Shown: positions 1-11,660 of the stretch, in pieces
How positions within the stretch are numbered: position 1 is the stretch's first letter
How the letters are laid out: each line of letters opens with the position of its first letter
Source: Anas platyrhynchos
Taxonomy: Eukaryota; Chordata; Aves; Anseriformes; Anatidae
Direction of reading: 5' to 3'
Assembly (NCBI RefSeq): GCF_047663525.1
Contig: NC_092605.1
Location: 6,510,001-6,574,000, forward strand
Length of the DNA stretch: 64,000 bases
Notes under the pieces: model-generated
Told to the model about the DNA's origin: nothing
Database searches by the model: none
What the model saw: the letters and a program-made list of their open reading frames with translations, nothing else
Position numbers and translations under genes: made by a program

Positions 1-1756
1 GGTGCTTTTTAGAAAGGGGGTCAGCTTGTTCTGCCCTTAGTAACCAATATTTATAAATGGCTTTAGCTAATAGTAATTTTGAATTACCAAACACTATGCC
101 ATGCAACCAAAGGAAATTATTTAATGTGTCCCAACTTAAGGAATTATATGATGATTTGAAATAAAAATGTCATGCAGAATCTTTTTCTTTTTTTCCCCCT
201 CATTGTGTTGTAGAAGAGTGTGATACTTGCAACTACTGAATTCTTTAGCTTCTAGTCGAAGAAAATAAATTTTGTTCTTTCATGGGTAAAGTCTAGAATA
301 AGAAAAACAGTTTGAGACTATTTAATGAAGGACCATGACAATGTAAGTATCGTAATTTCCTTTATACTTGTGTTAGGCAAAGGGATTACTTTGTTAAACT
401 TCTGGCTTTTGTGTCAAAAATACCAGAAATGTTATAGTTGCCCTGACTTCTTATGCTTTTCCTAAGCAACAAATTACAGTAATTGAAGTTTGGCAGCTTT
501 TTTTTTTTTTTTTTTTTTTTTTATGAAAAACTAAATTATGGGTTAAAACTCCTTGGTTTAATACAATTTGTGTTTTTGTCAACTAGCAGCAGAATTTCAG
601 CATTTGCTACTTACTGGTAGAGAAGAAATATCCCACAGCACTGCCAGTACAGGTTAGTTTAATCTGTAAGTACCTGACATTTCTATTTGAAATATGTTCA
701 AATGATACCGTTTCAGTAAAAGGGGAATTTTGATCTCTGAAATGTCAATGTATCTTTCTTACCTACTACTGTTTTCAGTAGTGAGTGAACATCCAGATTT
801 TTTTTAAAAAAGATCTCTAATGATTTTAACTGCTCGTGTGGGTCAGTAATATCTGCAAGCACAAGGAAAATTTAATGTAAAACCTTAACAGGTTGCCTTT
901 GGTGTTACTGAAAAACATAAAGATATTAAATCAAAGTTAGTTCTTCGGTATCGTGCCTGTTACAAATGGCTGTTTTATCAGTGAACCAATTACAGGGTAT
1001 TATATTGGCTTTTATGTTGGGGAATAAGCATTTCTGTTCTTAAGATTCTGTAGCAGTAATGTGATCTTTAAATTTTTCTTCAGTTTTAGCTAATTACTGC
1101 CTATTGCCAACAGAATTTTAATTTGCTAGACTTGTAAGTTGGGAGCTTCTTGTTCTATGATTTATTAGCTTGCTTTTATTTAAGCCCTGTGTACCTCATC
1201 TCTATGTTATCAGCATGGGAGATGAAAGTTTTTTGTGCTATGGCACATTGCATAGTTTCATAAGCTGTGAAACTCTGTGCCTTAACATACACTTGCAAAG
1301 TGAATCATCACACAGTAAATCTGAGGGGCTTTTGAAATCATTGGTGGATAATTGTGTAAAAACAAAATACTGGATGATTGTGTACTAGTGTGGTAGCCAG
1401 ACAGAAACGTTAGTTTTGCCAGCTCATATGAATGCTTTTATACTCTGTTTTCATAAGTGATTTGACACTTCCAGCAGTATTGCTTGTTTCAGAATTTTGA
1501 AGTATCATACAATGTTGCACAGCTCATCATACCAAAATGTAAGGTTTCAAGGGGATTTGCTCAGTAATGAGTTGAAATAAGTAACTGATTGCTTTTGGCT
1601 GCTGAATTACCATGTGAAGTCTCAGTTTTGACAGTGGTTGAATGCTGACCTGCTCTACTTACACCCCAGACTGGGAGTGAATGGGGAATAACTAAAGGGT
1701 AGTGGTGTTCTGTTTCATCAGCAAAGAGTGCATTTCTTTGGAATAGATCCTAATAT
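1..1756. other. Intergenic or intronic DNA, no gene recognised
   Basis: AT-rich sequence without a convincing coding exon. A run of 25 T lies at 498-522. The only sizeable open frame (1170-1388, plus, 72 codons) resembles no family I know and has no splice or codon context, so I do not call it. By eye the plus strand looks richer in T than A, which could mean it is part of a plus-strand transcript entering from outside the window. Confidence 0.5.
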
Positions 1757-2062
1757 GAATCATAGAATGGCTTGGGTTGCAAGCGACCTTAAAGATCATT
1801 TAGTTCCTCCCCTCCTGCTATGGGCAAGGACACCTCCCACTAGATCAGGTTGGCCATGGATCCATCTAACCTGGCCTTGAACACCTCCAGGGATGAGACA
1901 TCTGCAGCTTCTCTGGGCAAGCTGTTCCAGTGTCTCACTATCCTTTCGGTGAAGAATTTCTTCCTAATGTTTAATCCAAATCTATCCTCTTTTTAATTTA
2001 AGACCATTTCCCCTTGTCCTAGACCATGAACTATGATAGAATGCCATCTCCCTGCAAAACTT
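1757..2062 (-). mobile_element. CR1 LINE fragment (3' end)
   Basis: The plus strand reads as the reverse complement of an avian CR1 3' end. It begins with the tail-derived TCATAGAATGG, continues through the CR1-typical phrases ending in CACCTCCCACTAGA and TGGCCTTGAACACCTCCAGG, and fades out after CCCCTTGTCCTAGACC near 2025-2062. CR1 copies are usually 5'-truncated, as here. It is clearly diverged from the consensus I remember, so it is old, and it has no coding capacity. The distal boundary is approximate. Confidence 0.88.
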
Positions 2063-4680
2063 TGACAAATAATTAAAGAGTTTTCTGGTAGAATTTCTTT
2101 ACTTTTAGGATGGGACCAAAACAAAATATGAAATCTGAGCTTTCACAATCAGGTGAGCGGTCTTAATTTGTAGCTCAGGTTCCGATGCACTGTTTCAGCA
2201 GCTGTCCAGTCTAACGCAATTCAGAAGTCTTTACAAGTCTGATACGGTAAGCAGGGAGCAGTGAGTCAGTTCCTTTAGCCTTCTGCTTAATGACTCCAAA
2301 TCGCCCCTTCAGATTCTAGTCACTGTGTGGCAAACTTGAACTCTGGTTTTTAGTTCCTTCTTAAGGTATTTTAAAGCACATAATTGAAGTAAGTATCCTC
2401 TCAGTAGTAATACAGCCACAGAAGTTAGTGTGTCAGGAACATTTTTCTTGTAACTTGATCCACCTTTTGTGTAAGTGATATGAAAGGGAAGGAATCACTG
2501 ATCTTTTGAAAAAAGACAAGTGGCAAAATATTAATGTTGAATTTAATCCCAAAAGGTGGGAAATTGGTAAGTATGGGCATCACTTTCATGCATGCAAATA
2601 ATAGTAACAGTAACCGTAGCTTAATTTTATTAGCATTCAGTTTCCAAAGAAGATTGAAAGAAAATACGGAGTTAACATCACTTGCATCCCTTGGGAACTG
2701 TGTGCTTCAAGAATGGATAATTAACATGTACAAATCTGTAATGTATATCTGCCACTTTGTAACAATCTCTAATTAAACATAAGTGAACCACTGATTCTGT
2801 GTATTTTTTCTCCTCTCGAGGACCTATTTAAATCATAGCAACAAATGTTAGCTGTTTCAAAGTGCTTATAAAATTCACCTTTACCCATGTTTTGGTTTGT
2901 ATGACTTTGTACTAGCTCTCTGTCTATAAACTATGCAGGAACTCATTCATATGAGCCTTATCTCGAGTTGATTTTACACCTGGAGACAAGCAAGTGAATC
3001 TCAAATTTTTACTCTTTAACTGTCTTTTGGTGCTAATCTACTGTCCTTTTTCTGTATAAAAATGTATGGGCTACCAGTCAAAGGATTGCTGTCTACAATC
3101 TCAGGTGCCTGGCAGGCTGGATTTAAGAAAACAAGTTACAAGACAAAGCCTCTTGGCCAAGTCTTGTGTTTTAAGTTTTTTGTTGTGATAGCAGTTTGTT
3201 TTAAAACAAAATCTTTGCTCTTGTCACAGCATGTGAGCAGGCTATATGAATGATTAAGAAGTAAATTCTTGCTTTTAGCTTGCATGCTTTTCAGTAAGAT
3301 CTTCCTATTTCTGCTTTGGGCTATGCCATGTTGAAGCCACTCTTATTGCCTATGCAGACTTGAGAAAACTGCCTTTGCTCAATTAACTTTTCAGATCTCT
3401 TTCCATTGTTGCTGCGTCAGGGCTGGGCAGAAGGTGCTTTCTCCAGCACCCCAGCTCTCTGGCTGCTAGCAGTTAAGATGTTGTCATGGTTTGTCCTTCC
3501 GGCATGCCTTTCTAGCACATCTCAGGTTAAGTTGCCATTGATGTGTTTTACCAAAATCTGCCAGCCTGGATTGCACAACCAGGAAGTGCAACCTGTGAAC
3601 CAGACAGCTTTGCTGCTGTGTCTCTCTCCCAGGTTGAAAGCAAGGTACGGAGACAACTGTTGCCTAACCAGTACTCACAAGCTTTGCTTCTTCCTGGGTA
3701 CCGGAAAGTGAAGGCTTGAACTAGATAGGATTTTCCTTGGTTTCATCCTGTTTTGAGATTTAAGTTGATCTGAATTCGTAGTACCTTGCAATTCCTTTTA
3801 CAGTTTTGGCTGTGCCCAGATCACGAGTGAAGTTGGAAAAACAAATCAGACCTTACTGCTGTTAGAACTATACCTTCAGGTAGGGTAATTCAGCTCATGT
3901 ATTAATTGTGATTATTTTTAAAGGTTATTTACCATGTTAAAACTTAAGCTATATTATAGGTCTTCTAGAAAATTTTAGCAACTCTGTCACTATCGAACAA
4001 CACTAAATTCAAAGAATAATTGGCTCCTTTATTTTTAAAGACTTCATAGTTGCAGAAGCAGTACTGACAACAAACTCCTTTTTTTTTAAAATTAGTAAAT
4101 AAGGCTAGACAACTTTTTCAAGAATAGATATAACGTGTAAGTTTGTCTGTTGTATATATAGCATGTGGTTATCTTGGATAATGCTGCAAAAACACTTTCC
4201 CAAGTGCAGGAATTGTTTGGACTGTGAAATCATAGCAGCTCCTACAAGTAATATTTTATGTCACGACTCTGTAACCGCCTTTGTCTGCTTCCCTCCCGCA
4301 GCTATAGATGCATGCAGTATGGTTTGCAATGTTTACATAGAGAAGCAATGTAAAGTGATGTAAAAACTGAGACCTGTTTATCACTTCTGATGTTTGCAAA
4401 GTCAATTTTTTAAAATTGCTAATTATTCCTCTCTGCTTCCATAATAGATGTTGGCTTGCAGTTGATGATGCATAGGTGTATTTAATACATGGTATGTGGT
4501 AGTGAGTGAAGTGTGTTAGAGCCAGTGTAGTGTATATGTTGTAAGTTCACTTAAACGTTTTGTTTACAGTTCAGGGAGAAGAAAAAACACCATACAACTA
4601 ACAGTAGACACATTCTTTTACTGATAATGATCACCCAGAAATTAGCTGAATGTCCTAGTCTTTGATGAAAGAAAGCAGGG
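2063..4680. other. Intergenic DNA, no gene recognised
   Basis: No exon, RNA gene or repeat family could be identified. A 101-codon plus-strand frame at 3406-3711 lies in slightly GC-richer sequence, but its translation is not recognisable and looks like chance. The right edge is set by the probable poly(A) site of the SAMD9-like gene. Confidence 0.5.
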
Positions 4681-4696
4681 ATCCCTGGTATGCCTG

Positions 4697-4702
4697 TTTA
4701 TT
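4697..4702 (-). terminator. Candidate poly(A) signal of the SAMD9-like gene
   Basis: TTTATT on the plus strand is AATAAA on the minus strand, 326 nt past the stop codon at 5028-5030. It is the first canonical signal I see downstream of the stop, so a short 3' UTR ending near 4675-4685 is plausible. A second AATAAA (minus) near 4026-4031 could give a longer form. Confidence 0.4.
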
Positions 4703-5027
4703 TTGGAACTCAGTTCTCCAAAAGCTGGGGTGGGGAGGAGTAATAGTGGGCCTTCTTTCTCTCACCTTTCCCCAAGTAAATATAGGAATTATTGCTGCTT
4801 TAGATATAAATTTTGTTTGGTGACTCCAGAATCATAAAAGACTTCTGTTTGAAGATATATTTTTACTAGTAGGTTTCAAATTTTTTAGATCCTTATTCAT
4901 AGCATAGGAGTAGTTTGTGGTTATCTTACTACCTGGTGTCCAGCCAATGCAGTCTTTTTCTTTAACGTGACAACAGGCCTTTTCCAGTGCTGCGCTGTCT
5001 AACAGTGCAGTAGGTACTGTTAATGTA

Positions 5028-8000
5028 CTAAATGCTGTGTACTCTGGTGCCAGTTGAAATGTTATTTTCAACCTCAATATTGAAAGCAACAAGACCATTA
5101 AATGAAAATCCTAAATAAAATGTCACATTCTCATTTCCATTGGGCACTGAATCACGATGGAGTGCCAAGACTGGAAATTCCTTGATATGGCCACGTATGA
5201 ATAAATTTCTATCCTTGGTCCAACCTGAAACTCTTCTGAGAATGTGACCTATCATGGTATTATTCCATACAGTTCCATGTAGCCACTTCATTCTCTTCTC
5301 ATCTAAGGACCCACTAATTAATTTATCAATTTTATTTTTTTGCACAATCTTGCTTAAGCCATAGCCCTTTCCTAGGAAAAAGTGGGTGTAGATTCTTTTC
5401 TTTCTGGGAGGAACATCTTTCATCTTGATGTCATATAAACGTTTTAGGGTTTGAAGTGCTGAACTTAAAATTTCGTCTTTGGCTGAATTGGGCTCTTTGT
5501 CTAATGCCTCATCTGGCCAAAATAGTAAGGTCAGCAAAAAATAGGCACTTGCTGGCAACATTCTTTTTCCTTTACAGAATCTTGTGCTGAGTTCACGGAG
5601 AGTTTGCATTGGAAGAAGTTTGGCTGATCCTGGTGATAAACATGCTAATACAATGTGGCTCAAAATGTAATTGATCAGATCGGTGTCCTCCAGCCTGTCC
5701 CTTAGTGCATTTTCTGGATAGAAACTAAGGATCTCTTCTAGCTTTTCAGCTGACCTATTCTCTTTCTTATCTGTCAAGAATGACAGGATATTTGTGACGC
5801 TGCCTCCACCTCTCTTATAAATAGTCATGCCTTTCATCAGCTGGCTCTTAGGACCACTGTTGTCCCCAGTAAGTGATGCTGAGATGAAGAATTTCGCATA
5901 TACCTCAGACTGTCTTTTCAGCCATTTCCGGGGATTATAAACTTGTTCTTCCTTTTCAGCTTTTCCATCGTCGTCTTCCTTCTCATGGTTTTTATCTGTT
6001 TGGAAATAACTTAGGTCTTCTGAAATCCATTCCAGAGCATTGTACAGGTTCTGGCGTAAGCCTCTTAAGCGTGAGTGAAGCTTTCCCCATGTTTTTTCAA
6101 TGTCTTTAGGAATGTAATCTGTGATCAGGTATTTCACAAGCTCAGAGTGCTCCCCCTCTGGACTTGCGCGAAATACATCAAGTGTGGACAAAAATTTAAG
6201 GAGACGACATCCTACTTCTACTTCTCCAAAATAGCCAGCGTTGTTCATATTATCTGTTTCTGCTTTTGCAGCCTGTTGCGCAGCCCTGAAGCATTTCATA
6301 GCTTTAAGAGCAATCTCTATCTTGTCAATGTCAGGAATGTCTGTCACTTTATCCACAGTGAAACTAAACCATTTCCTGTAGACTTGACCTTCTGTATCCA
6401 GAATGTAAGAGTCATTTGGCAAATGAAGTTTTGCAACACCTACCCAATATTTTGCATCTTCAAATTTTTCATTATTGTAATGCAGTCTGGCAAGCTGCTG
6501 GGCAAAAAAGGCATCTTTTCCAAGGAGTTCGTACGCAGCTTTTAAAACAGCTATAGCTTTTTCACAGTCTTCAGCTTTACAGACGTGTTCAATGAATGGG
6601 GAGAAGAGGCTGTCTGTATTATCGCCCCTGCTTCTCTTATCACGGCGAATAAACAGATCTCTGATGAATTTTATGAATTCCTCTCGTCCAAATCTATTTT
6701 CAAAAAGCATCCTTTCCTGAAGAAGAGACATGGCAATTTGACTTTGAGGTTGGTTCCTTGAAAGCTGATACAAAATTTCTTTTGCAACCAGACAGTGTAT
6801 TATCCGAACAGATGAAATATAGGTGGTACTTTCCCTTAGTTCAATGAAAATCATTCTTGCTTGTTCGCTTAAGTTACTTTTAAAATCATATGCTCTTGAC
6901 TTTGTTTCTGTATAGGCACCCAGTCCCAGAAAAGCTTCACAGTGTGATAGTGAAACGTATGAATTAGGTACATAAAAATTAAGCAAAGCCACATAGTGCA
7001 TCAAACGTGTATCACGGGAAGAATGGTCTATGTCTTGCAGTATGTGGCCTACAAAATCTCTCACATATGTTTCATTGAACTCCTCACACATCAAGACAAA
7101 TGTAAGTATGAATTTTGGCTCGACATATTTCTGCTTCAGTTTTTCAAGTTTAGTTTTGAACAGAGTTTTCTCTGAGTCTGTCAGCTTGTGAGTAACGGCT
7201 ACTGTGTCCAGAGGAGAAGCCTTACAAAGCCGTTCAGGGTCATTGGATCGTCTACAGGACATGAGAATGAAGTAAGGTCTGGGGGAATTAATTTTTCTAG
7301 TTGCTACAGCATCCATTAAGTCATTTCTTATTTCTTCTAAATAGTCTTCATCATAATCTTCAATTAAGAGGAGCACAGGAAGACAATGATTGATTTCTTT
7401 CTCTTCGTAATCTCTAAATGCAAGTGCATGCTCACAAACAGTTGCAGGTGAATATGAGGATTTGATAACAGCACATCTTAAGTCCTTTCTTCTTTTCCAT
7501 AGAACTTGCCGTGCTATTGTGCTTCCACCACTTCCAGGATGGTGGAATATCTTTAGTTTTGCCACAGAATAGTTGAGTCCAGTTCCTTGTAAAATGTCAT
7601 CTAGGAGTTTGCTAGCGTCCTTGCATGCTTCACGTTCGATGATTTCCCCACAGTGTCCTTTATCAGCAAGCCAGAAATTTTTCCAGGTGATTTTTCTCCC
7701 TTTGTAGAAGTTTTGTTCTATTTCTTGTATTTCTTTTTCAGACAAAAGATCTAATTTAGTATCATCACACTGATCGACACAAAGGATTTCTAGAGAAAAC
7801 ATTTTCTCTTCTTCTAGCGAAGGAAGCATGCATAGTGCTCGTGTGGAAACTGGCAGATGTCTGGGGTGTGCTGTAGAAGGCAGCATTTTTTGAATTGTGG
7901 CATCTACATGACTTAGTTTCATTCCCACAATGCTGCGTTGTTCTAGGGTCTCAATGCTGCACGATGTCTGAGCTAGATTAGCCCACTTCACATAATTTTC

Positions 8001-9697
8001 TCTGGACTCTGCAATGCAAATGATGTACTCCATGCCATTCATCTCTGTATAGAATTCCTGAAAAGTATCCACAATTGGTTTCTTAACTGGTGATAGCAAT
8101 AGGAAAAGCACAATGAAAGACCGCTTTGGCAGGATTTCATCACAGATCCGAGTGATTGCTTTCTTAAGGTATTTCTTTTTGGTTCTAATCCATGTGTTTT
8201 CATCACATGGTTTTCCTTCATCCCCACGGTAGTCGCTGCGCCCATTGCAGAATATCCAACTAGTCTGATCAAACAGACACAAATGTTTCTGAGATGGAGG
8301 ATTGCCAGTCTTGCTTTCATTGGAAAAATCCTGTAAAAAATAAGACCTTGTTGCATGGTGTTCTTTGTACTTTCCATACAGTCCTGACACAGAATGTTCA
8401 TCAAAGTCAAAGACACAGAAAACGTTCAAATGCATTAAGAAGTTGATAGAGTTCAGGTCATCCTCTGTACATCTGTTTGTGACAAGGATGTACCGTAGGG
8501 AATCATCCATGTAGTTCTTGCCATCATTTAGTAGAATAGATAACTTCCTTCCCAAGTTTTGAGATACTTCTGTATGTACTTCTGTACTGAGAAGCTCAGC
8601 CTTTTCTCTTTGAGCATCCCTGTCTTTTGAGCCCTCAATAAAAGCAATTAGGTCATCTTGCTTTACAAGTTCAGATTTTGCTCCTAGTCTCTGATAGAGA
8701 GACCGTTCTTTTGTCAGGGTCACCTTCTGGCTGCTTTCATTGTATTTAGGCAAATAAACATCAAAAGTTTGATTCTTCACTAAGCTGGATGTTGGTTCAA
8801 TATCAACCTCCACCACAAATCTTTGTTCCTGAGAGTCTTTTGAAATCACTTCAATAAAAACAGGTGGGTGGATACATTTCCTTGCAGTTTCTTGCTTAGT
8901 TTCAGGAAAACACTTTTCTATGTAATCTAATGCATCAACATAGTGTTCCCTATCTTTGACCTTTATGCCAATGATCTGCCCGTGTTTATAGCCCTTATCT
9001 TCAACACTGTCCATGATACCAAAATGTATGGTGCCGTTTGTTCGAATGTTCATGCAGGCTGAAGCAAATCGTATCACTTCATAGGCAAACTTTGACTGCA
9101 ACTGCTGTCTGTTCAATTCTGCAGCAATGGCAAAAGACTTATATTCGTGACACGGTATGATTAAACCATTGACACCTGTTTCTGGAGAAAGAACTTGGCC
9201 TTTCACGTACTTGAAATCAGTGTCTTCACTTCTAAACGGTCGGTATTTGCTGATGTCTAAAACTTCATCAGTATTTTGAGGTTGGGATTTATTTCTCCCT
9301 TGCTTCTTGCTTCTTGCAGAAGCTGTGTTTTCTCCACTTGTTTCATGTGGTGGGCCACAGCTGTCTTTGCCTAAACTTTTTTGAGGACCGACATCTTTGG
9401 GTCTTACTGAATCTCTTTGTGTATCAATTCTGGCAGGCATTTTGCTACTGAAATGCTTTTCTTGTTTTGTATTTTCCTGTTGCTGCTGAAGCTCATCTCT
9501 TTTGAGGAGTAAAATGTGGATTTGGCCTTCCTTCATACCTATTTTTTTGAGGAAAGGTTCATTCAGTTTCATAAGCACTGGACCTGTCACTTCTTCTTCA
9601 TGTAGTTTTCTTGTATACTCTTCCTTGATTCCAGTAGATTGTAGCCAGCATTGGACATGGTTCTCATCCCACTTATCCACAGGTAACGTGTTGTAAT
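5028..9697 (-). CDS. SAMD9-like gene, main coding exon
   Basis: This exon carries all but four bases of the coding sequence. It opens just after the acceptor TTTTGGTTCCTAG (minus) and ends at TAG, 5030-5028. Continuing the frame upstream of the acceptor meets no ATG. The first codon accepted by a loose rule is a GTG at 9680, which would cut into the conserved LP..W motif before the SAM domain. The start must therefore come from an upstream exon. Confidence 0.92.
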
Positions 9698-10275
9698 CTA
9701 GGAACCAAAATTCTGTGTTACTAATAATAGCTGTGTTGAATGCTAAATTGCTTTCTTTCTACCAGCTACAATGAGAGACTGTCTTCTCAAATATGTCAGT
9801 TCTGTCTAAAAGTGTCCTTACCTTTAATCAAGAGCAGTCCTAAGCAATGGTACAAGACTAATAATCAGTGAAGTGAGAAACCACGAGGTTTGGAAACTAC
9901 TTCAAAACATCTGGGGTTGTTTCCATTACTCCCCTTTTATAAGAGGATTATCGCAGAACTGTAGGGGTTGGAAGGGACCTCGAAAGATCATTGGGTCCAG
10001 CCCCCCAAGTGATAAGATTATTGTAACTGATTGCTTATGTGATAAGGTTATTGGAACTGATGGGCTGAATTCCCTAAGCTTGAAGAGGTTTAGGTAGATT
10101 ATTTGCCCACTTGAATTTGTTTATTTACTGATCTATGAAGATAAGTTATTATGGATTGTAATGGTACTAAAATATTGATTAGTTCCCCAGTAGAGATGAA
10201 CCTTTAAAATGCACTTATTAAAAAGCAAATCACTATATTCAAAGTGCAAATTTTCTGAAAGCAGCACATACCCAT
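5028..10275 (-). CDS. SAMD9/SAMD9L-like antiviral factor (two coding exons, 1557 aa)
   Basis: Large cytosolic STAND-type protein of the SAMD9/SAMD9L family. Mammalian members are interferon-induced, restrict poxviruses and inhibit translation. Model: ATG plus one base (10275-10272) joined to 9697-5028, which gives 4674 nt and 1557 aa; human SAMD9L is about 1584 aa. Domain order: SAM domain about residues 10-75; charged linker; Schlafen-like AlbA region about 160-330; SIR2-like region about 385-600; P-loop NTPase with HPGSGGST at 721-728 and a Walker-B-like LPVLLLIEDY near 775; TPR-like helices about 1040-1290; C-terminal OB-like domain ending in FYLGFSFNG. These blocks match the human paralogues as I remember them. 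The frame is open throughout, so the gene looks functional. I cannot tell from sequence whether it is closer to SAMD9 or SAMD9L, so no symbol is given. The probable promoter lies near 11.7-11.8 kb. Confidence 0.9.
9950..10008 (-). mobile_element. Short CR1 LINE remnant in the SAMD9-like gene's intron
   Basis: The plus strand reads CAGAACTGTAGGGGTTGG then AAGGGACCTCGAAAGATCAT, the reverse complement of the final 60 bp or so of a CR1 3' end. It lies in the intron between the start-codon exon and the main exon. The tail repeat is degraded, so it is old. Confidence 0.8.
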
Positions 10276-10317
10276 TGTCTTTGCAGGGGAGAAATCCTTC
10301 GGTTAATGAATAAAACC
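10272..10317 (-). CDS. SAMD9-like gene, proposed start-codon exon (46 nt)
   Basis: On the minus strand a pyrimidine-rich acceptor (TTTTTTCACCTCTAG) is followed by 46 nt ending ACAATGG and then the donor GTATGT. The ATG (10275-10273) has A at -3 and G at +4, a strong initiation context. The exon contributes ATG plus G, which is exactly the phase needed by the main exon (G|AT). The result is MDYNTLPVDKW, comparable to the human family start M..QL.LPE...DW. Only 4 nt are coding. This is inferred from splice signals; no transcript was available. Confidence 0.7.
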
Positions 10318-11660
10318 CTAGAGGTGAAAAAACAATTGTTAAATAGTAACAGTTAACATTCCTGTTACTTACAGTTGACTTATTTCTTTTCCCCTCCCCT
10401 CCCCACTTTTCTTGTGGTACAGGGTAGTTTCTGTACCTCTAAAAGCCTGTTCTTGCCAGCTACAGTGCTTCTGTGCACCTGTGCTGTATGAAGCCACCTG
10501 TTCTCTGACACGTGTGAAGAGGCATCTGCTGATAGATGGGCACAGCTAACAGCTACTTCTGCTAGATACAGAAAAAAGGTGGCCTTACACTCCTGTTTCC
10601 CTCAGGTTGCATTGTATCTCTTTTTTTAAAAAAAAAAATTATTTTATTTTTTAAATCTCCCCTTCTTATTCCCTCTCTTGTGCTCCTTTTTTCTTTTTTG
10701 TGTGCTTGTTTTTCCCCCTCTATTTTTCTATATCTGCTGTGCTCACTGAAGCCGCATAACTTGCTGTCCCACCGAGCAGAAGATTCTTTGGTTTGGGTTA
10801 GAGGGGGTGTCCTGGCCTGATACTTGACATGCTCTGCTTTGCTCAGACTGCATTTACTGTGGTATAGAGATGGGCTCCAGCAAATATATCTATATATATA
10901 TCTTCTGTAGGAAGAAACATGTTAAATAAGCATGCTCAACATAACAGAAATTTACCTTAGATTCACTGTAAGCTAACAGTAACCATCCCTGAGCTAGGGG
11001 CCACTTAACGGGAGTCACAGCAAAGGGGTTGGGGATTCAGGGGGGAGTCATTGCTCTTACTGTAGTTGCAAGCTCAACTCTACTGGTTCAGCAGGTGCCT
11101 GTAGCCTGGTAAGCCCCATGCCTGCAGCTGATGGCATTACAACAGCATCACCTGCAGCTTCCTCAGAATTCAGGTTTCCAAGGAGCAGACTCACCAGTGC
11201 AGCCAGCATAAAAAGCAGCTCAGTAGGGCTTTGTTGAAGCTCTCAGAAAGATCTGAAAGTCAGAAGCCTGCAACTTGGAAGGTGACTGGAGTCCCCAGGA
11301 CCAGGACTTGGCAAGAGGTGAGTTCAACAGTGGTTGTTCAGTGAGACAGCTGGGCCTAGGTGAATGGGGGAATGCTGTAAGAACTTTGGAGCAAGTGCCT
11401 GTTTTAAATTTAAGTGCCTGGTTAGTGCTGTGGAAAGTTTGTGGGCTGATTAAAGAGCCAGCATGCCCAAATAGATCTGGTTTGAGCAAGCAAAGTACCC
11501 GGTGTCACTGAGGGGACCAACTGTTCTGGCACTGTTGTTAATTCTTGTGCCATGTGCGGAAGTGGATCCTTCCAAAATCGGTGTACACAGGCTGCTTATT
11601 ACAGAGTTCAGAGGCCAGTGAGAGGCCTTATCTGTCACATAAATACTAGCCTAGTCTATC
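10318..11660 (-). other. Probable 5' untranslated exon and intron region of the SAMD9-like gene
   Basis: The stretch lies between the start-codon exon and the proposed promoter. On the minus strand it holds several good donor sequences (GTAAGT near 10370, GTAAGAG near 11050, GTGAGTC near 11190), any of which could end the first non-coding exon. I cannot choose among them. It also contains a TATATCTATATATATATC tract at about 10885-10902 and no coding sequence I recognise. Confidence 0.35.

Noticed and set aside
4832-5098. 88-codon minus-strand frame overlapping the end of the SAMD9-like gene
   Set aside because: It is a shadow frame across the stop codon and 3' UTR, with no independent support.
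9678-9680. GTG at the head of the long SAMD9-like open frame as a start codon
   Set aside because: The frame continues upstream to a good splice acceptor and joins in phase to an ATG exon. Vertebrate initiation at GTG is rare.
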